DNA of 64,000 bases from Leptodactylus fallax (GCA_947044405.1 CAMRHE010000021.1:11578501-11642500), one strand, 5' to 3'; shown: positions 32,014 to 43,578, numbered from the stretch's first letter. Program-made: numbers and translations. The notes: generated from the sequence alone by a model not told the origin.

Positions 32014-32432
32014 ATTCTTAAAGCTTTAATTAGTTGGAGTAAACACGAGTTTTTGCCTTAAACTCGTGTTATAGCGTCCACATGTTGTATTCTGCGCATG
32101 AGTATAGGAACAAGCGCCAAACCTGACCAATAGGTGGTGGGCAGAATAGAAAAAACTCACAAAGACATTCGCGCATGCGCAGAAGTGCGATAAGAAGGCT
32201 CTGTTTAACATAACAAATTTAACATTTTTAACTTACGTTAAACAGAGACTTCTTATTGAGCTTCTGCGCATGCGCAAATGTCATTGTGAGTTTTTTCTAT
32301 TCCGCCCACCTCCTATTGGTCTGGTTTGGCGCTTGTTCCTATACTCATGTGCAGAATACAACACGTGGGTGCTGTAACACGAGTTTAAGGCAAAAACTCG
32401 TGTTTACTCCAACTAATTAAAGTTTTAAGAAT
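32014..32432. mobile_element. Long foldback element with subterminal hairpins
   Basis: The two halves (32014-32216 and about 32236-32432) are inverted copies over ~190 bp: GCGCATGCGCAGAAG mirrors CTTCTGCGCATGCGC, and TTGGAGTAAACACGAGTTTT mirrors AAAACTCGTGTTTACTCCAA. Each arm also contains its own hairpin, AACACGAGTTT...AAACTCGTGTT. TTAA occurs at both outer edges (32018-32021 and 32425-32428) and may be the target site. No coding capacity. Confidence 0.85.
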
Positions 32433-32439
32433 GTTCCCC

Positions 32440-33030
32440 CCTCCCATGTACTAATATGCCACAAACAGTAAGGTGATATCAGCAACCACTACCCTGTACA
32501 ACCCTCACAGTATTTAACAATGAGTAACAGTGAGCCTTTAGACCCCACAGCTGTTTCTTAGAATTTATTAACATTGGACCATGGAAATGAATTACATTTT
32601 TCCAATAAAATATCACTTTGACAATTTTTTTTATTTACACAAGGGGTGAAAGGTAAAAATTCATCCCATAGTTGGTTAAGCAATTTCTCCTGAGTATGAA
32701 AAAACCTCACATGTGTATGTGCACAACTCAGAAGGAAAGGAGTGGGAACTTTGGAGGACAGATTTTGTTTTCAGATGCAATGTACAATTTGCAGAGGTAC
32801 ACATACAGTGGAAACTTCCTATTTTGGTAACTACACCCCTCAATGAATTTATCAAGGGATATAGTTAGCATTTAGCTCTCACAGGTTTTCCCAGAATTTA
32901 GTTATGAAAATGAATAATGAGATATTTTCCAATAAAATTTTGCTTTAGCTCCAAATTTTCATTTTCCCAAGCAATCCGCAATTTAATAAGCAATTTCTCC
33001 TGAGCATGGAAATGCCCCATATGTGGATTT
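32440..33030 (-). repeat. About 1.5 units of the ~395-bp repeat, antisense
   Basis: Minus-strand sequence contains CCCTTGATAAATTCATTGAG, GGGTGTAGTTACCAAAATAG, TTCTGAG...CAGGAGAAATTGCTTA and TTTTATTGGAAAA, the same ordered blocks as the array at 54241-56360. The first unit begins inside the piggyBac C-terminal coding sequence (CCACATATGGGGCATTTCCA at about 33013). Confidence 0.75.
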
Positions 33031-33668
33031 AAACACTTGCCAATGAAGGGACCTGGTTTTGAGGGACAAGTCTTGCAGTAGTGAATGGTGTCTCTTCTTA
33101 TTCCTTTCACTCAACACCTTTTCGGGGATCTCTTTTTTTTCTGTTGGGGTTAGCACATCCGGGAGATGCTGCCCCTGAACAATTTGGGGGATTGCAGAAG
33201 CACTGCTGCTTCCACTGCTAACCTGGTCTCCAAAAATAAGGGTTTCAATAATTCCCTCTATGTCCAGCACTTCTGTATAGAACAAAAGAGTTGTACAGTG
33301 CCACTTGAGTGAGGTAAACTGACAACTTCTTGTCCCAAACCCCTGATTTTCTTACAGCACTATAGGACTGTAGATCCTGATCAGAAAGATCCATCCTTCT
33401 CATGTACTGATTGTAATCTTGAATGCACACAGGCTTTAGGTGCTGTTCTGGTTCATATTCAATACCTCGTATTTGAGCAGAAGCAAATTGTCACTGCAGA
33501 CAGCTTACTTTCCCCTGGTGCACTGTCTGATTTTGAGAGACCACTCAGGTTTCTTCGAATTGTGCCAAATGCTGCTGTGCCTCTGGTAGAAAGACACTTC
33601 AAAAGGGGGACACTGTTATAAAAATTGCCTATATAGTAGGGCTGGGTGAATAACTGGAAAATAATCAA
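32898..33668 (-). pseudogene. piggyBac-type transposase relic, C-terminal half
   Basis: Read from 33668 downward, in shifting frames, the blocks are FYNSVPLLKCLSTRGTAAFG, then TIRRNLSGLSKS, the catalytic-region block IQDYNQYMRRMDLSDQDLQS, KKLSVYLTQVALYNSFVLYR, ETLIFGDQV and a cysteine motif IHYCKTCPSKPGPFIGKCL. This is the order of the C-terminal half of piggyBac (DDE_Tnp_1_7) transposases, including the DYN..M..xDLSDQ signature, with R where G is usual. The normal ending of the cysteine-rich domain is replaced: the frame runs from GKCLN into PHMGHFHAQEKLL, encoded by the ~395-bp repeat. At least two frameshifts. Enzymatically dead. Confidence 0.82.
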
Positions 33669-33779
33669 AACCTAACATCAACCTGGATAACCGATGTGAT
33701 TTTGTTCACCATTATTTGTCTAAGAAAGGTGTCCTTCATTTGGCAAACAACAAGGGTCGTTTCTTGCCATTTCCACTGT

Positions 33780-34460
33780 GCAGTAAGGTGATTGCAGCCA
33801 TCAACAAATGGAGCAGCACTTATAGGCAGGGACAGAACATATTATTCATGGTCCACTGCTGGTCTTGACCGGCAGTGGCAACAGTGCACCACAATCCAGG
33901 TGCTACTAATGACATCTTCTCCATGTTTGTGCAGGCCTGGTTCGGCCAGACTGTGCCATATGCCTATGTCAGTTCCTCCATAATGGACATGTTTCCATCT
34001 CCATCTCCAACAGCAACTGGACAGAGCATTGTGTCCACTCCACTTCCCTCCTTTCGGCTAAAGTGCTGCCATGACGTCTTAAAGCTGATGAGCCTGGGTG
34101 AGAAAAGCCACATAGCAGATGAGTTGCTCCTCCGCATTGAGCATCAAATTTTCTACACCAACTCCAAATAGACAACATAATGAGCAACAATAGCACAATC
34201 ATTGTGGATCAACTACAGTTGCATAAAGTAATAAATTGTCCCTGTGAGGCGCATGTCATAAATTTGGTGTTGCAATGTTTTTATAAAACATTTAGCAGTT
34301 TCATGGAGGTGCTGTATATGACCAGAATAATATTTAAGCATTTCAGCTGTTTAAATGTGACTAGGAACGCCCCAAAAAAAAACAGAACAGCCAACTTCCC
34401 AACTTGTATAAGAAGCAGAAAGTGGACAACGATTGCATTCAGTGACAGCGAATGCACAGG
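33780..34460 (+). pseudogene. Possible hAT-type transposase relic
   Basis: At about 34170-34300 the frame reads DNIMSNNSTIIVDQLQLHKV followed by INCPCEAHVINLVLQCF, similar to the hAT block DNAxN...C.AHxLNLxVQ. The flanking 33790-34170 sequence stays open in two frames with no clear domain. Stops and frame changes prevent a full reading. The assignment is tentative. Confidence 0.35.
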
Positions 34461-35891
34461 GACAATGTGTTAGAATTTTGAGATCGGCCAGAGGAAACTC
34501 ATAAAGGAAGGCCAACACATTTTACAGTAGGGAAAAGAGAAGCATCAGTGATTTCATCCCCCTGATATTTATATTACAGCATATGCTTGAACTCTTGCAA
34601 CAAAGAATGGAGGAAGAAGAATAGCATCTCTTCTAAAAGGCATTAAAAATTGGCATATTACTAGGAAATGTTCTGAAGCAAGCTCTCCACAGCTTTCACC
34701 AAGCAGATGTCTGCCAGTACTGTCCACTTGTTTGACTGGAGGTTCGTTTCTGCACCCTACTGAGCCACCATTCCACCACTGCTGCCAGTCCAGCCAATAC
34801 TGCTCAGACAACAAGATGAACCAATTGATTTTTCATCCACAGTGCAACGGCCAGCCTGACAAAATGAGCAAACGGATAGACATTGGCACTGCCTGCACAG
34901 CCAAGATCAGTAATAACTGCTCTGTGCCCTTACTCCAGCAGATGCTCTGAGGGTGAGACCTCCCATTTACTTCTGGCTTGGGGCTGCTGACTGGACCAGT
35001 GGTAGGAACTGGCCTAGTCTGCTGTGGGTCTACCACTGTCTGCCTGTCCAATATGTCTCATGCTGTTTTCCTACTACTGCTGGTCCTACACAGCCAGACA
35101 TCTTCTCCTGCCTTATCCATCCTGTTCCACACTGTTCTAACACTGCTACTGCTATGTATCACTATACAGCCAGACATGTCCTGTGGCCTTACTGATTTTA
35201 TTGAAATAAAAAAAAAGATTTAAAAAAGCCATGGATTTCTTTAGTTTGAAAACACCTAACTTGTTGCTTGCTAAATTGCTAGTAGTACTCCAATTTCCAA
35301 AAAAGAATAATATTTGGATGGCTTTTGTACAATTGTGAAAAAAATATTTTGGAGCCTTTGCTTATTCCAAAAACATTATGTGTATAAACACCCACAGGCA
35401 TCTGTTCCCAATCAGGGATAATGTTTGGACTATTTTTAATTTTAAAAAGCTTTTAAATAGGTTGTGTGTTACCACTGGTTACCAACTGTTAGCCATTAGT
35501 CATTTCTCTAGCTGTCATTTTGCCAATATTAAGGTTGCATTTGCATTAGAGAGCTAGAAAAGAGTATGATACAATCATATCCCTAATCTTTTATAGGCAA
35601 TTTTCAGTTCTGGTTTGTAACAAACCAATTCACATAAAATCAAAATCTTGACTTAACCTGTTCCAATGAAATGAAAATCCTAATTCTTTTGTGTAGTTTG
35701 TATAAGATACTGGATAATAGAAGAATGACATACCCATTATAGAAGATGCTGGAAATAGTTTCTACAGATATGCAAAGTGTGTCCATCTTATGTTCATTAA
35801 CACCATCTACAAAACCACAAGTGCATTACTCCAAACATGAACTTTAATTTTGTTTCAGTTTGAGCAATGATTGGGAAGTTGTTTCATAACC
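34461..35891. other. No gene; CTG/CAG-rich patch 34720-35180
   Basis: 34720-35180 is rich in CTGCTG, CCAGCC and ACTGTT phrases and yields overlapping open frames on both strands with no domain. ACAGCCAGACATGTCCTGTG echoes ACAGCCAGACATCTTCTCCT 80 bases earlier. The rest is AT-rich. Confidence 0.45.
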
Positions 35892-36190
35892 CTACATTTC
35901 AGGAAACCCTGCAGATAGAAGAACATAGAGACAAATGATGTATTGCAAGTCTTGCTGAAAGAAACAATACTCATGATCGTAATCAGCTAACCGTGCATAG
36001 AATTGCTTAAAAATGTCCATATCCACAGTTGTCTTCACCTTTTTATCAAAGAATATTGGACCCATAATCCATGAACCCATACTAATGAATCCATGAAATG
36101 CTGATATTTGGATCACAAGGTGACTGTTGGTGCAGATCATATGAGTTTTCTGTGTGCCAGAACTTATTGTTCTGTGAATTAGCGCACCAT
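35892..36190 (-). pseudogene. mariner/Tc1-superfamily transposase fragment
   Basis: Minus-strand translation gives SWIMGPIFFDKKVKTTVDMD then IFKQFYARLADYD, and HEYCFFQQD. The order xGPIFF...V....YMDIF..FY..L...E...CFFQQD is that of the region leading to the second catalytic aspartate in IS630/Tc1/mariner-type transposases. The bases before it (NKFWHTENSYDLHQQ in another frame) fit the preceding block. The reading ends in unrelated sequence. No inverted repeats were found. Confidence 0.5.
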
Positions 36191-36734
36191 GTTAAAAGTA
36201 GAGATTGGCGAACCTCTCAAGATTTTTTTTTCATTTTGGGTTCAGGTGGTTCAAGTCAAAGATTAGTTTGGGGTCAAACAAGTTTGGTATGAACGACAGC
36301 TTAAATTGGTTTAAACCAAAGTGTAACACTGTCAGGGCTCATGGGAACCTATTTAACCATTTGCTAGCTGTCCAAGTGAAAGTGACATGTATGTCTATGG
36401 AAAAACAGATGGTAAGCAGTCAATACAAACTCTTATTTTAACCATACACTTTGCCTCCACACGCTTTTACGCAATTAAAATTTAAAATGCAAAAGTTACC
36501 CTTTTTTGAGGAAAGGTGCTTGCCCATGGTTTTTTAGACACACATGGCAGTTACATTGCAAAAAGCAATGGTTTTATAGAAAATTTCTGACTTGTCAATG
36601 CTACAGGCTTCTTGTTATTTGGGAGATAAATTTGTCGCTGTGTGCCTAGTTAAAAAGTGATGAAGAATTGACTTTCAAAAAAAAAAAGCCACCAAAAATC
36701 AAAATGGTTCAGTTTTTTTTTCTGCCAACACTGT
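36191..36734. other. No gene; diverged dispersed repeat
   Basis: AGATTGGCGAACCTCTCAAG followed by TTGGGTTCAGGTGGTTC resembles a common dispersed repeat. No structure was resolved. Confidence 0.35.
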
Positions 36735-36905
36735 GGCATAATGTGATGGACCAGGCCACAGGACATGTTTGGCTGAGTGGTGGAATTGGCGGTAGCTGTG
36801 TCAACATGAGTGGCAGTATGGCATGGAATAACATGATGGACCAGGTCTCAGGACATCTCTGGCAGAGTGGTGGCAGTGGTGGTAGCTGTTTACAAATAAC
36901 AAGCA
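36735..36905. repeat. 90-bp tandem duplication
   Basis: GATGGACCAGGCCACAGGAC at 36745 recurs as GATGGACCAGGTCTCAGGAC at 36835, and GGTGGAATTGGCGGTAGCTG recurs as GGTGGCAGTGGTGGTAGCTG. The 159-codon open frame across it (36668-37147) has no domain. Confidence 0.75.
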
Positions 36906-37749
36906 GCATCAGCAGTACAATGGAACATGATACAAGGAGAAGGCGGCACCTCTATTCATGTATTCATCTATTCAGAGGCATCAGCCAGAGGTGTGTGAAA
37001 ATCCTCTCAGATCCATGCCTCATTGATTTTGACACAAGTAATTTTTTTTATACTAGTAAAGGACAGTTTTGTCCTTCCAGATGTTACAACCTTATATATA
37101 TTCTACCTAAATTGTCCCTCACTTCTATCTATGATTTCTATATTTAACTTTAAAATTGATTAAATCTGACTAATCTTTTTTCTAATTCTCCTACTCCTAA
37201 GATTATCTAACTATATTACAAGCTTTACTGCAGTCAGTGCTGTGTATTGCTTAAGAAAATGGAGTATTTGCTTTGGATCATGCAGTGATGAATAACACAC
37301 CCACCCACTACTTCCACCATCAATGAAATACCTTGTGTTACAGGCCACAGCACCTTAGACAGTATATTGTTAATATAGGTGTTCACCTACCACTGACTAT
37401 TGTCTGTGAGGTGATGTCAGGTGATGCCAGAACTTCACAGGGACTCACAGACACGTGTGTCTTCTGTATTTTCACTGCACAATACATGTGGAGGTGGCCA
37501 TTTTAGTTTGTCTGAGACAAATCGCCATGTATTCAGTTTAATTAAAAAACAAACAATTTGGAATATTTGGGTCAAACCCGGATCGGAACAAATTAGTTCT
37601 CCCATCTCCCACACAGTACAATGTGGCATGGCCGAATGCCGCTATCACATCTCAGTTCCCATTCTTTTGAATGGGAGATGAGCTACAATAGTGCAGCAAT
37701 GCAACTACACATAGCCTGCTTTGGGCTCTGCACACTGTGCTAAAAACAG
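36906..37749. other. No gene recognised
   Basis: AT-rich sequence. Open frames near 37421-37681 lack domains and overlap on both strands. Confidence 0.45.
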
Positions 37750-37855
37750 CTGGCTGGTGCAGACCCAGGTGTCGGATCCCCATTGATCTCAATTTAATGA
37801 CCTATCCTAAGGATACTGTAAGTTATTAATTGTTCATCATGGATAACCCCTTTAA
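37750..37855. mobile_element. T2-like MITE, right end
   Basis: GACCTATCCTAAGGATACTG followed by ATGGATAACCCCTTTAA resembles the right terminus of the MITE family that also ends at 1276. Its left end is not identified. Confidence 0.45.
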
Positions 37856-37899
37856 CCATAGTGGAAAATATAAAAAGCACTTGGTAATGTATTAACTAA

Positions 37900-38367
37900 G
37901 GCTATGTTCACACGGAGTTTTTTGCAGACAGATTTTGATGCAGAATCAGCCCCAAATCCGCCTGAAAAAACGCCTCCCATTCATTTCAATGGGAGTCAGT
38001 AGCACTTTTTTCCTCTAGCTGATTTTTTCCACTAGCGGAAAAAAAAAAGCGACATGACCTATCTTCAGGCGGATTCCGCTTTGAAAAATCCATTGAAGTC
38101 AATGGGAGGCGGAAAAAAGTGATGCGGTTTTTTGACGCGGTTTTTGCAAAAATCACATCAAAAACCGCTTGTGTTTTTTAAAGAGAAGTTTCCCGGCCCA
38201 TACAGTATGCTGGAGAAAAAAAAAACGTGGCAAAAACTGTGACAAAAACCACAACGAAAAACGTATCAAAAAACGCATCATGTAAAAAACCGCGCCAAAA
38301 AAAATAGTTTCCTAATTCCCGAAGCAGATTTTTTTCAGCTTGCAAAAAACTCCGTATGAACATACCC
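37900..38367. mobile_element. Harbinger-type MITE with TAA duplications
   Basis: The ends GGCTATGTTCACACGGAG and CTCCGTATGAACATACCC are inverted repeats with two mismatches. TAA flanks each side (37897-37899 and 38368-38370), the TWA target expected for PIF/Harbinger. The interior has mirrored CATTTCAATGGGAGTC-like and GCAGATTTTTTTCAGC-like segments and many A-runs. No coding capacity. Confidence 0.8.
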
Positions 38368-38370
38368 TAA

Positions 38371-39262
38371 CATGGTGCTAGTATGAGCCAACAAAGATTA
38401 TGTGTAATTTTAATATCATTCTCTACAAGATTTTCAAGATTGTATATTTATATTTTTATTCCTAAAAACAAACAGACAAAATATATGTTTTCAAATCTCC
38501 AAAATGACATTACTTTATTTTGTAAAAAAATATTTCTCCCCCTTACAGAGAAGCCATGTCCTGGATAGTCCTTGCAGCAAGAATATAATATTCACCATTA
38601 CTTGATCTAATTCATATTTATGTATCCTCTAGTTTGTCTTTTTGCTTCTTTATGAAAGGAACATATTTCAACACATTTTATGAATATGATTTTAAGAAAT
38701 GTGATTCTCTTCACTGGCTGGAGTGTAGGTGGAAGTCTGGATGTTACTGACTGTCTTTTAAATTAGTGTAAAACAGCCAAGTATTTTAGTATGAAATTGC
38801 TATGAATGTTAATCCAGAGTTTGCCAGCCAAAATGTTTTCAGAAAACTGTCTTAGATAATAGAGTTTAGTCTCAAAATAGCTCAGAATCTATAAACTGGC
38901 TTGAATGCAGCACATATGGTAGAGGCTGTGTGCAGTATAAACAGCCATTTGATGAACACAAATAGACACTTAAAGCCATTATATTGTATTAGCAAATCCA
39001 AAAATCCCAACGCTGCACAAAATCTACCTGGTACCATTGCACTCATTACTATGCTAATCAGGAATATATTCAGCTGACTTGTACTGTGCATAATTCTGAA
39101 CCTATGTCAGTACAATACGCCTTAAGGTACTGCTTTTATATCAGTGTTAACAATTGGTTATTTTTACTGATTTGTTCCATTTTTTTATAAATGCAGTTCC
39201 ATTTAACCATATAACCAGGACCGCACTTAAACATTATTTATAAATATAGAGATAGAGATATA
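38371..39262. other. No gene recognised
   Basis: AT-rich, apparently low-copy sequence with no domain in the short open frames. Confidence 0.5.
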
Positions 39263-39264
39263 TA

Positions 39265-40888
39265 CAGTGGGTACAGAAAGTATTCAGACCCCTTTAAATT
39301 TGTCACTCTTTGTTTCATTGCAGCCATTTGCTAAAAGCAAAAAAGTTCATTTTATTTCTCATTAATGTACACTCAGCACCCCATATTGACAGAAAAAAAA
39401 CAGAAATGTAGATATTTTTGCAAATTTATTTAAAAAAAAACTGAAATATCACATGGCCATAAGTAGTCAGACCCTTTGCTGTGACACTCATATTTAACTC
39501 ACATGCCGTACACTTCCTTCTGATCCTCCTTGAGATGGTTCTACTCCTTCATTGGAGTCCAGCTGTGTTTAATTAAACTGATTGGACTTGATTAGGAAAG
39601 GCACACACCTGTCTATATAAGACCTCACAGCTCACAGTGCTTGTCAGAGCAAATGAGAATCATAAGGTCAAAGGAACTGCCCAAGGAGCTCAGAGACAGA
39701 ATTGTGGCAAGACACAGATCTGGCCAAGGTTACAAAAGAATTTCTGCAGCACTCAAGGTTTCTAAGAGCACACTGGCCTCCATAATCCTTAAATGGAAGA
39801 AGTTTGGGACGACCAGAACTCTTCCTAGACCTGGCCGTCCAGCCAAACTGAGCAATCGTAGGAGAAGAACCTTGGTGAGAGAGGTAAAGAAGAACCCAAA
39901 GATCACTGTGGCTGAGCTCCAGAGATGCAGCAGGGAGATGGGAGAAAGTTCCACAAAGTCAACTATCACTGCAGCCCACCACCAGTTGGGGCTTTATGGC
40001 AGAGTGGCCCGAAGGAAGCCTCTGCTCAGTGCAAGACATATGATAGCCCGCATAGAGTTTGCCAAAAAAACACATGAAGGATTCCCAGACTATGAGAAAT
40101 AAGATTCTCTGGTCTGATGAGATGAAGATTGAACTTTTTGGCGTTAATTCTAAGCGGTATGTGTGGAGAAAACCAGGCACTGCTCATCAGCTGCCCAATA
40201 CAATCCCAACAGTGAAACATGGTGGTGGCAGCATCATACTATGGGGGTGTTTTTCAGCTGCAGGGATAGGATGACTGGTTGCAATTGTAGGAAAGATGAA
40301 TGCGGCCAAGTACAGAGATATCCTGGAAGAAAACCTCTTCCAGAGTGTTCTGGACCTCAGACTGGGCCGAAGGTTCACCTTCCAACAAGACAATGACCCT
40401 AAGCACACAGCTAAAATAACAAAGGAGTGGCTTTGGATCAACTCTGTGACCATTCTTGACTGGCCCAGCCAGAGCCCTGACCTCAACCCAATTGAGCAGC
40501 TCTGGAGAGATCTGAAAATGACTGTCCACCAACGTTCATCATCCAACCTGGCGGAACTGGAGAGGATCTGCAAGGAAGAATGGCAGAGGATCCCCAAATC
40601 CAGTTGTGAAAAACTTGTTGCATCATTCCCAAGAAGACTCATTGCTGTACTAGCTCAAAAGGGTGCTTCTACTCAATATTGAGCAAAGGGTCTGAATACT
40701 TATGACCATGTGATATTTCAGTTTTTCTTTTTTAATAAATTTCTACATTTCTGTTTTTTTCTGTCAAGATGGGTTGCTGAGTGTACATTAATGAGAAATA
40801 AAATTAACTTTTTTGCTTCTAGCAAATGGCTGCAATGAAACAAAGAGTGAAAAATTTAAAGTGGTCTGAATACTTTCCATACCCACTG
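39265..40888 (+). mobile_element. Tc1-D, full-length
   Basis: 1624 bp, starting CAGTGGGTACAGAAAGTATT and ending AATACTTTCCATACCCACTG. TA lies on the left (39263-39264); the right flank reads TT. The inverted repeats run ~200 bp and share CTTTGTTTCATTGCAGCCAT. The leader includes TCTATATAAGACCTCACAGC (39612), a possible TATA-type start site, ahead of the transposase. It is the complete counterpart of Tc1-C. Confidence 0.93.
39653..40682 (+). pseudogene. Tc1 transposase, one frameshift and one stop
   Basis: ATG at 39653 (MRIIRSKELPKELRDRIVAR) is preferred to the upstream in-frame ATG at 39641 because Tc1-C starts at the same codon. The helix-turn-helix (YKRISAALKVSKSTLASIIL) and RPGRPAKLSN linker are intact. 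An extra A in the run near 40061-40067 shifts the frame after EFAKK. Read in the shifted frame, the core continues with [13 protein letters not shown] (Thr to Met beside the first catalytic Asp) and [15 protein letters not shown] at 40272-40274 follows, at the same residue as in Tc1-C. After it, FQQDNDPKHTAK and [18 protein letters not shown] supply the remaining Asp and Glu, and the frame ends ASTQY-TGA at 40682. Confidence 0.92.
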
Positions 40889-40922
40889 TTTATATACACA
40901 CACACACACACATATATATATA
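40889..40922. repeat. CA/TA microsatellite at Tc1-D right edge
   Basis: TATATACACACACACACACA followed by TATATATATA directly after the Tc1-D terminus. Confidence 0.9.
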
Positions 40923-41159
40923 CTAGAGTATCCGGCATTGCCTGGATATAAAGTGTGGGTGCAAAGGATCCCACTGAAGTCTGGAAGATCACCTGGTATA
41001 GACAACTGCTCCACTGTACCTTCCCATGTAGGATTATGTAGTAAAGTACATGACCTGCTATTGGCAGATAAAAAGGTAAAAAATAAAAATAAAACTGTGA
41101 TATGATGACCTGCATATCAGATATTTATAGAACTACAGATGTAGCAGAGTTAATCTTAA
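40923..41159. other. No gene recognised
   Basis: Short stretch; CTAGAGTATCCGGCATTGCC is present, with no structure recognised. Confidence 0.4.
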
Positions 41160-41867
41160 CTTCTACAACTGCTTACCCACTCCTGGACCACCCATAGACT
41201 ATATACGTCTGGAAGTGGTTGTCTTATTCTGGAAGGACGTACCGCTACATCCTTGCAGTTTTAAGCAGCTGCACGAAATCGCGCCTGAGCTCCCCTAGAG
41301 ATGGCAGGGAAGGTTTACTACCATCCCTACCTTCCCGATCCTGATCAGTGAGCGCTATATACACCGCTATGGGTGCTGCCATGATGCGGCTCCCCACTGA
41401 CCCGGCGGTCAGGTGATCCACTGGGATCAGAGGCTGTTAGAGCTGATTGAGTTGCTGTCATGGGCAGGAAGCTGTATTCCTCCTGTAACTGGGGCTAAGG
41501 TATGATAGGGGATAAGGGAAATCATCTCCCCCACCAAAAAAAATAGTGTTCAGATGTCTCCAAAGGTCTATTATGACCTTATGGGGACACAATGTAAAAA
41601 ATAAATAAATAAAATGAATAGAAAAGTTAAAAAAAAAGTAAAATAATTTAAAAAATAAATAAATAATACGTCAATAACACACCCTTATTACAGGTTCTAG
41701 CCCCACCCCCGACGACACAATACAAAATAAAAATTACTGTAGCGGAGAGGAAAAACTATTTTAAAAAGTTTTTTAGTAGAACTTTGTGCTATTAAATAAA
41801 AAAAAAAGAAAGAAAAGTGAAAAACAGACACATTTTCCATCCTCTTTTGTTTATATTTTGCCGGATA

Positions 41868-41915
<48 letters not shown>

Positions 41916-42107
41916 AAAGAAACATGCAAAAATAAAAATGCCATAAAAATAAAGCCGTATGTGTCACCAAAAAAAGACACAGAAATTAGTTGAATAGTGC
42001 AAATGATAAAAATGCTATAGCCCTCAAAACCGCACATGCAAAAAAAAAAACTAAAATGTGTCTGGTCCTGAACCAGAAATTGGTCCTGTACTGAAGTGGT
42101 TAAACTG
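41160..42107. mobile_element. Non-autonomous terminal-repeat element (TTAACCACTTC class)
   Basis: The left edge ACAACTGCTTACCCACTCCT and the right edge TGTACTGAAGTGGTTAAACT are a weak inverted pair. The interior has a GC-richer left third and an A-rich right two-thirds with CCGTATGTGTCACCAAAAAA. It resembles the TTAACCCC...GGGTTAA element at 56365-57485 in layout. The left end has decayed, so the boundaries are approximate. Confidence 0.4.
41866..41917. repeat. (TAAA)n microsatellite
   Basis: About twelve uninterrupted TAAA units. Confidence 0.95.
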
Positions 42108-43578
42108 CAGCAGCATGATAGCTTATTAAAGGAGACAAAAATAAACTATGAAAAACATTGAAAAAATGTTTTTACAATGATTTTTTATTGTTTTTTTTGT
42201 TGTAAGATATGACCAAAGACTTTTTTGCCCAGACATGCAATGAAAACCCCATGGACCCCATTACAGTCAATTGGGTCCATCAGACTCAGTTTGTGTGTAT
42301 AATTAAGTGGATCTGATTGTGTCTGTATTTCTGTTCTTCTGGTTCTCTGATGGACAGGAAGAACAGAAATACAGACGCAGGTGTGACCCTAAAGTAAGTG
42401 GTTTAGAAGCAATTTTGGTGGTGGTAGACTCCTTTTAAATACTCATGATTTTTTCCTACTTGTATTTTCACATAAATGCTGCATTTTACACTAAAGACAA
42501 CATATAACATCAATACTTATTAAAACCAGTTTATAGTTCACGGCTCAAATCACTATGAAGTCTGAAATACTCTTGTCAAAATTACCCCAATCTTAAAAAG
42601 GTCAAAGGCATTTTAAAAGATTTCTACACTTCTTTGCTGCATTTTCTTGTCAAGATTAACAATGTGTAACTCAAAATGCAAGGGAAGCACGATTTACTTT
42701 CAGAAGCACAATCTGTACAAACAATGTGGTTTGAAGAGCTTTATCTATTTTTCATGCTCCACTGTCATGGTTTAATGAAAGGATATATCTAACTGTTCGA
42801 AAGGAAAAATGTCAACACTATTTACATGCAAATATCTTAGGAGTGTGTTTGAGGCAATGAGGCTAGCCTTATATCATGCTTATATCACTGGAAGAATGCA
42901 TAAAAGTCTCAGAAGGTAAAAACTAAATCTAAGTTACCTTTCCATAGTGCACATAAATCTGACTGCTTTAATTCCAACCCTGTTTGAAATGACTGCTCTA
43001 TTCATTCTGAGAAAATGCTTCTTTCATAAGTCATGTTTAGTTTGAGCTTTGCATTCTGTTTTTAGCAGTGACTGGTAAAGCCTTTCCTCTGTACATGTAT
43101 AAAGGCCTGAAAAAAATTGAATAATCATCCATATGCTTCACATTGATGCTTGGAAACTGATTAAGGCCACAAGACATTTTTGTAAACAGCTTTTTGGAGG
43201 TGGGTGATACTATAAAATTTGTAGCTTATTGTATTTTTCAAAATTAAATAGAAGTTCCACTTCTTCACGGAAGAACTAAAGTTTTTTTAGAATAGAAATA
43301 TACAAAAAATATACGAAAAGAAAGACAACTGAAAATACAAATTGTAGAGTGTAATAAAAGAAGACTGAATTTTTATCTGCACTGACCAGCAATATTAGTC
43401 TAAGGGCTACAGGAATTTTTAAAGTCAGTTGTTCAGGTGTCTGCATTGGAGTAATTTGCACCAAATTTATCAACTGTTGCACAATGTTTGATAGATTAGA
43501 TGCATCTATATGTCTGGCTTTAAACGTTATTCCACTTTGTACGCCACCCACTGACTGGAATGAGTTTGCAACAATTTT
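42108..43578. other. No gene; possible MITE trace 42215-42395
   Basis: GTTCTTCTGGTTCTC...GGAAGAACAGAAATACAGAC gives a small hairpin near 42335-42375, and CAGGTGTGACCCT echoes Harbinger-MITE ends. The rest is AT-rich with no gene signal. The frame at 43276-43551 on the minus strand has no domain. Confidence 0.4.

Noticed and set aside
36668..37147. 159-codon open frame with Gly-Gly-Ser repeats
   Set aside because: A 90-bp tandem duplication explains the repeats; there is no domain, and the stretch is flanked by repeats.
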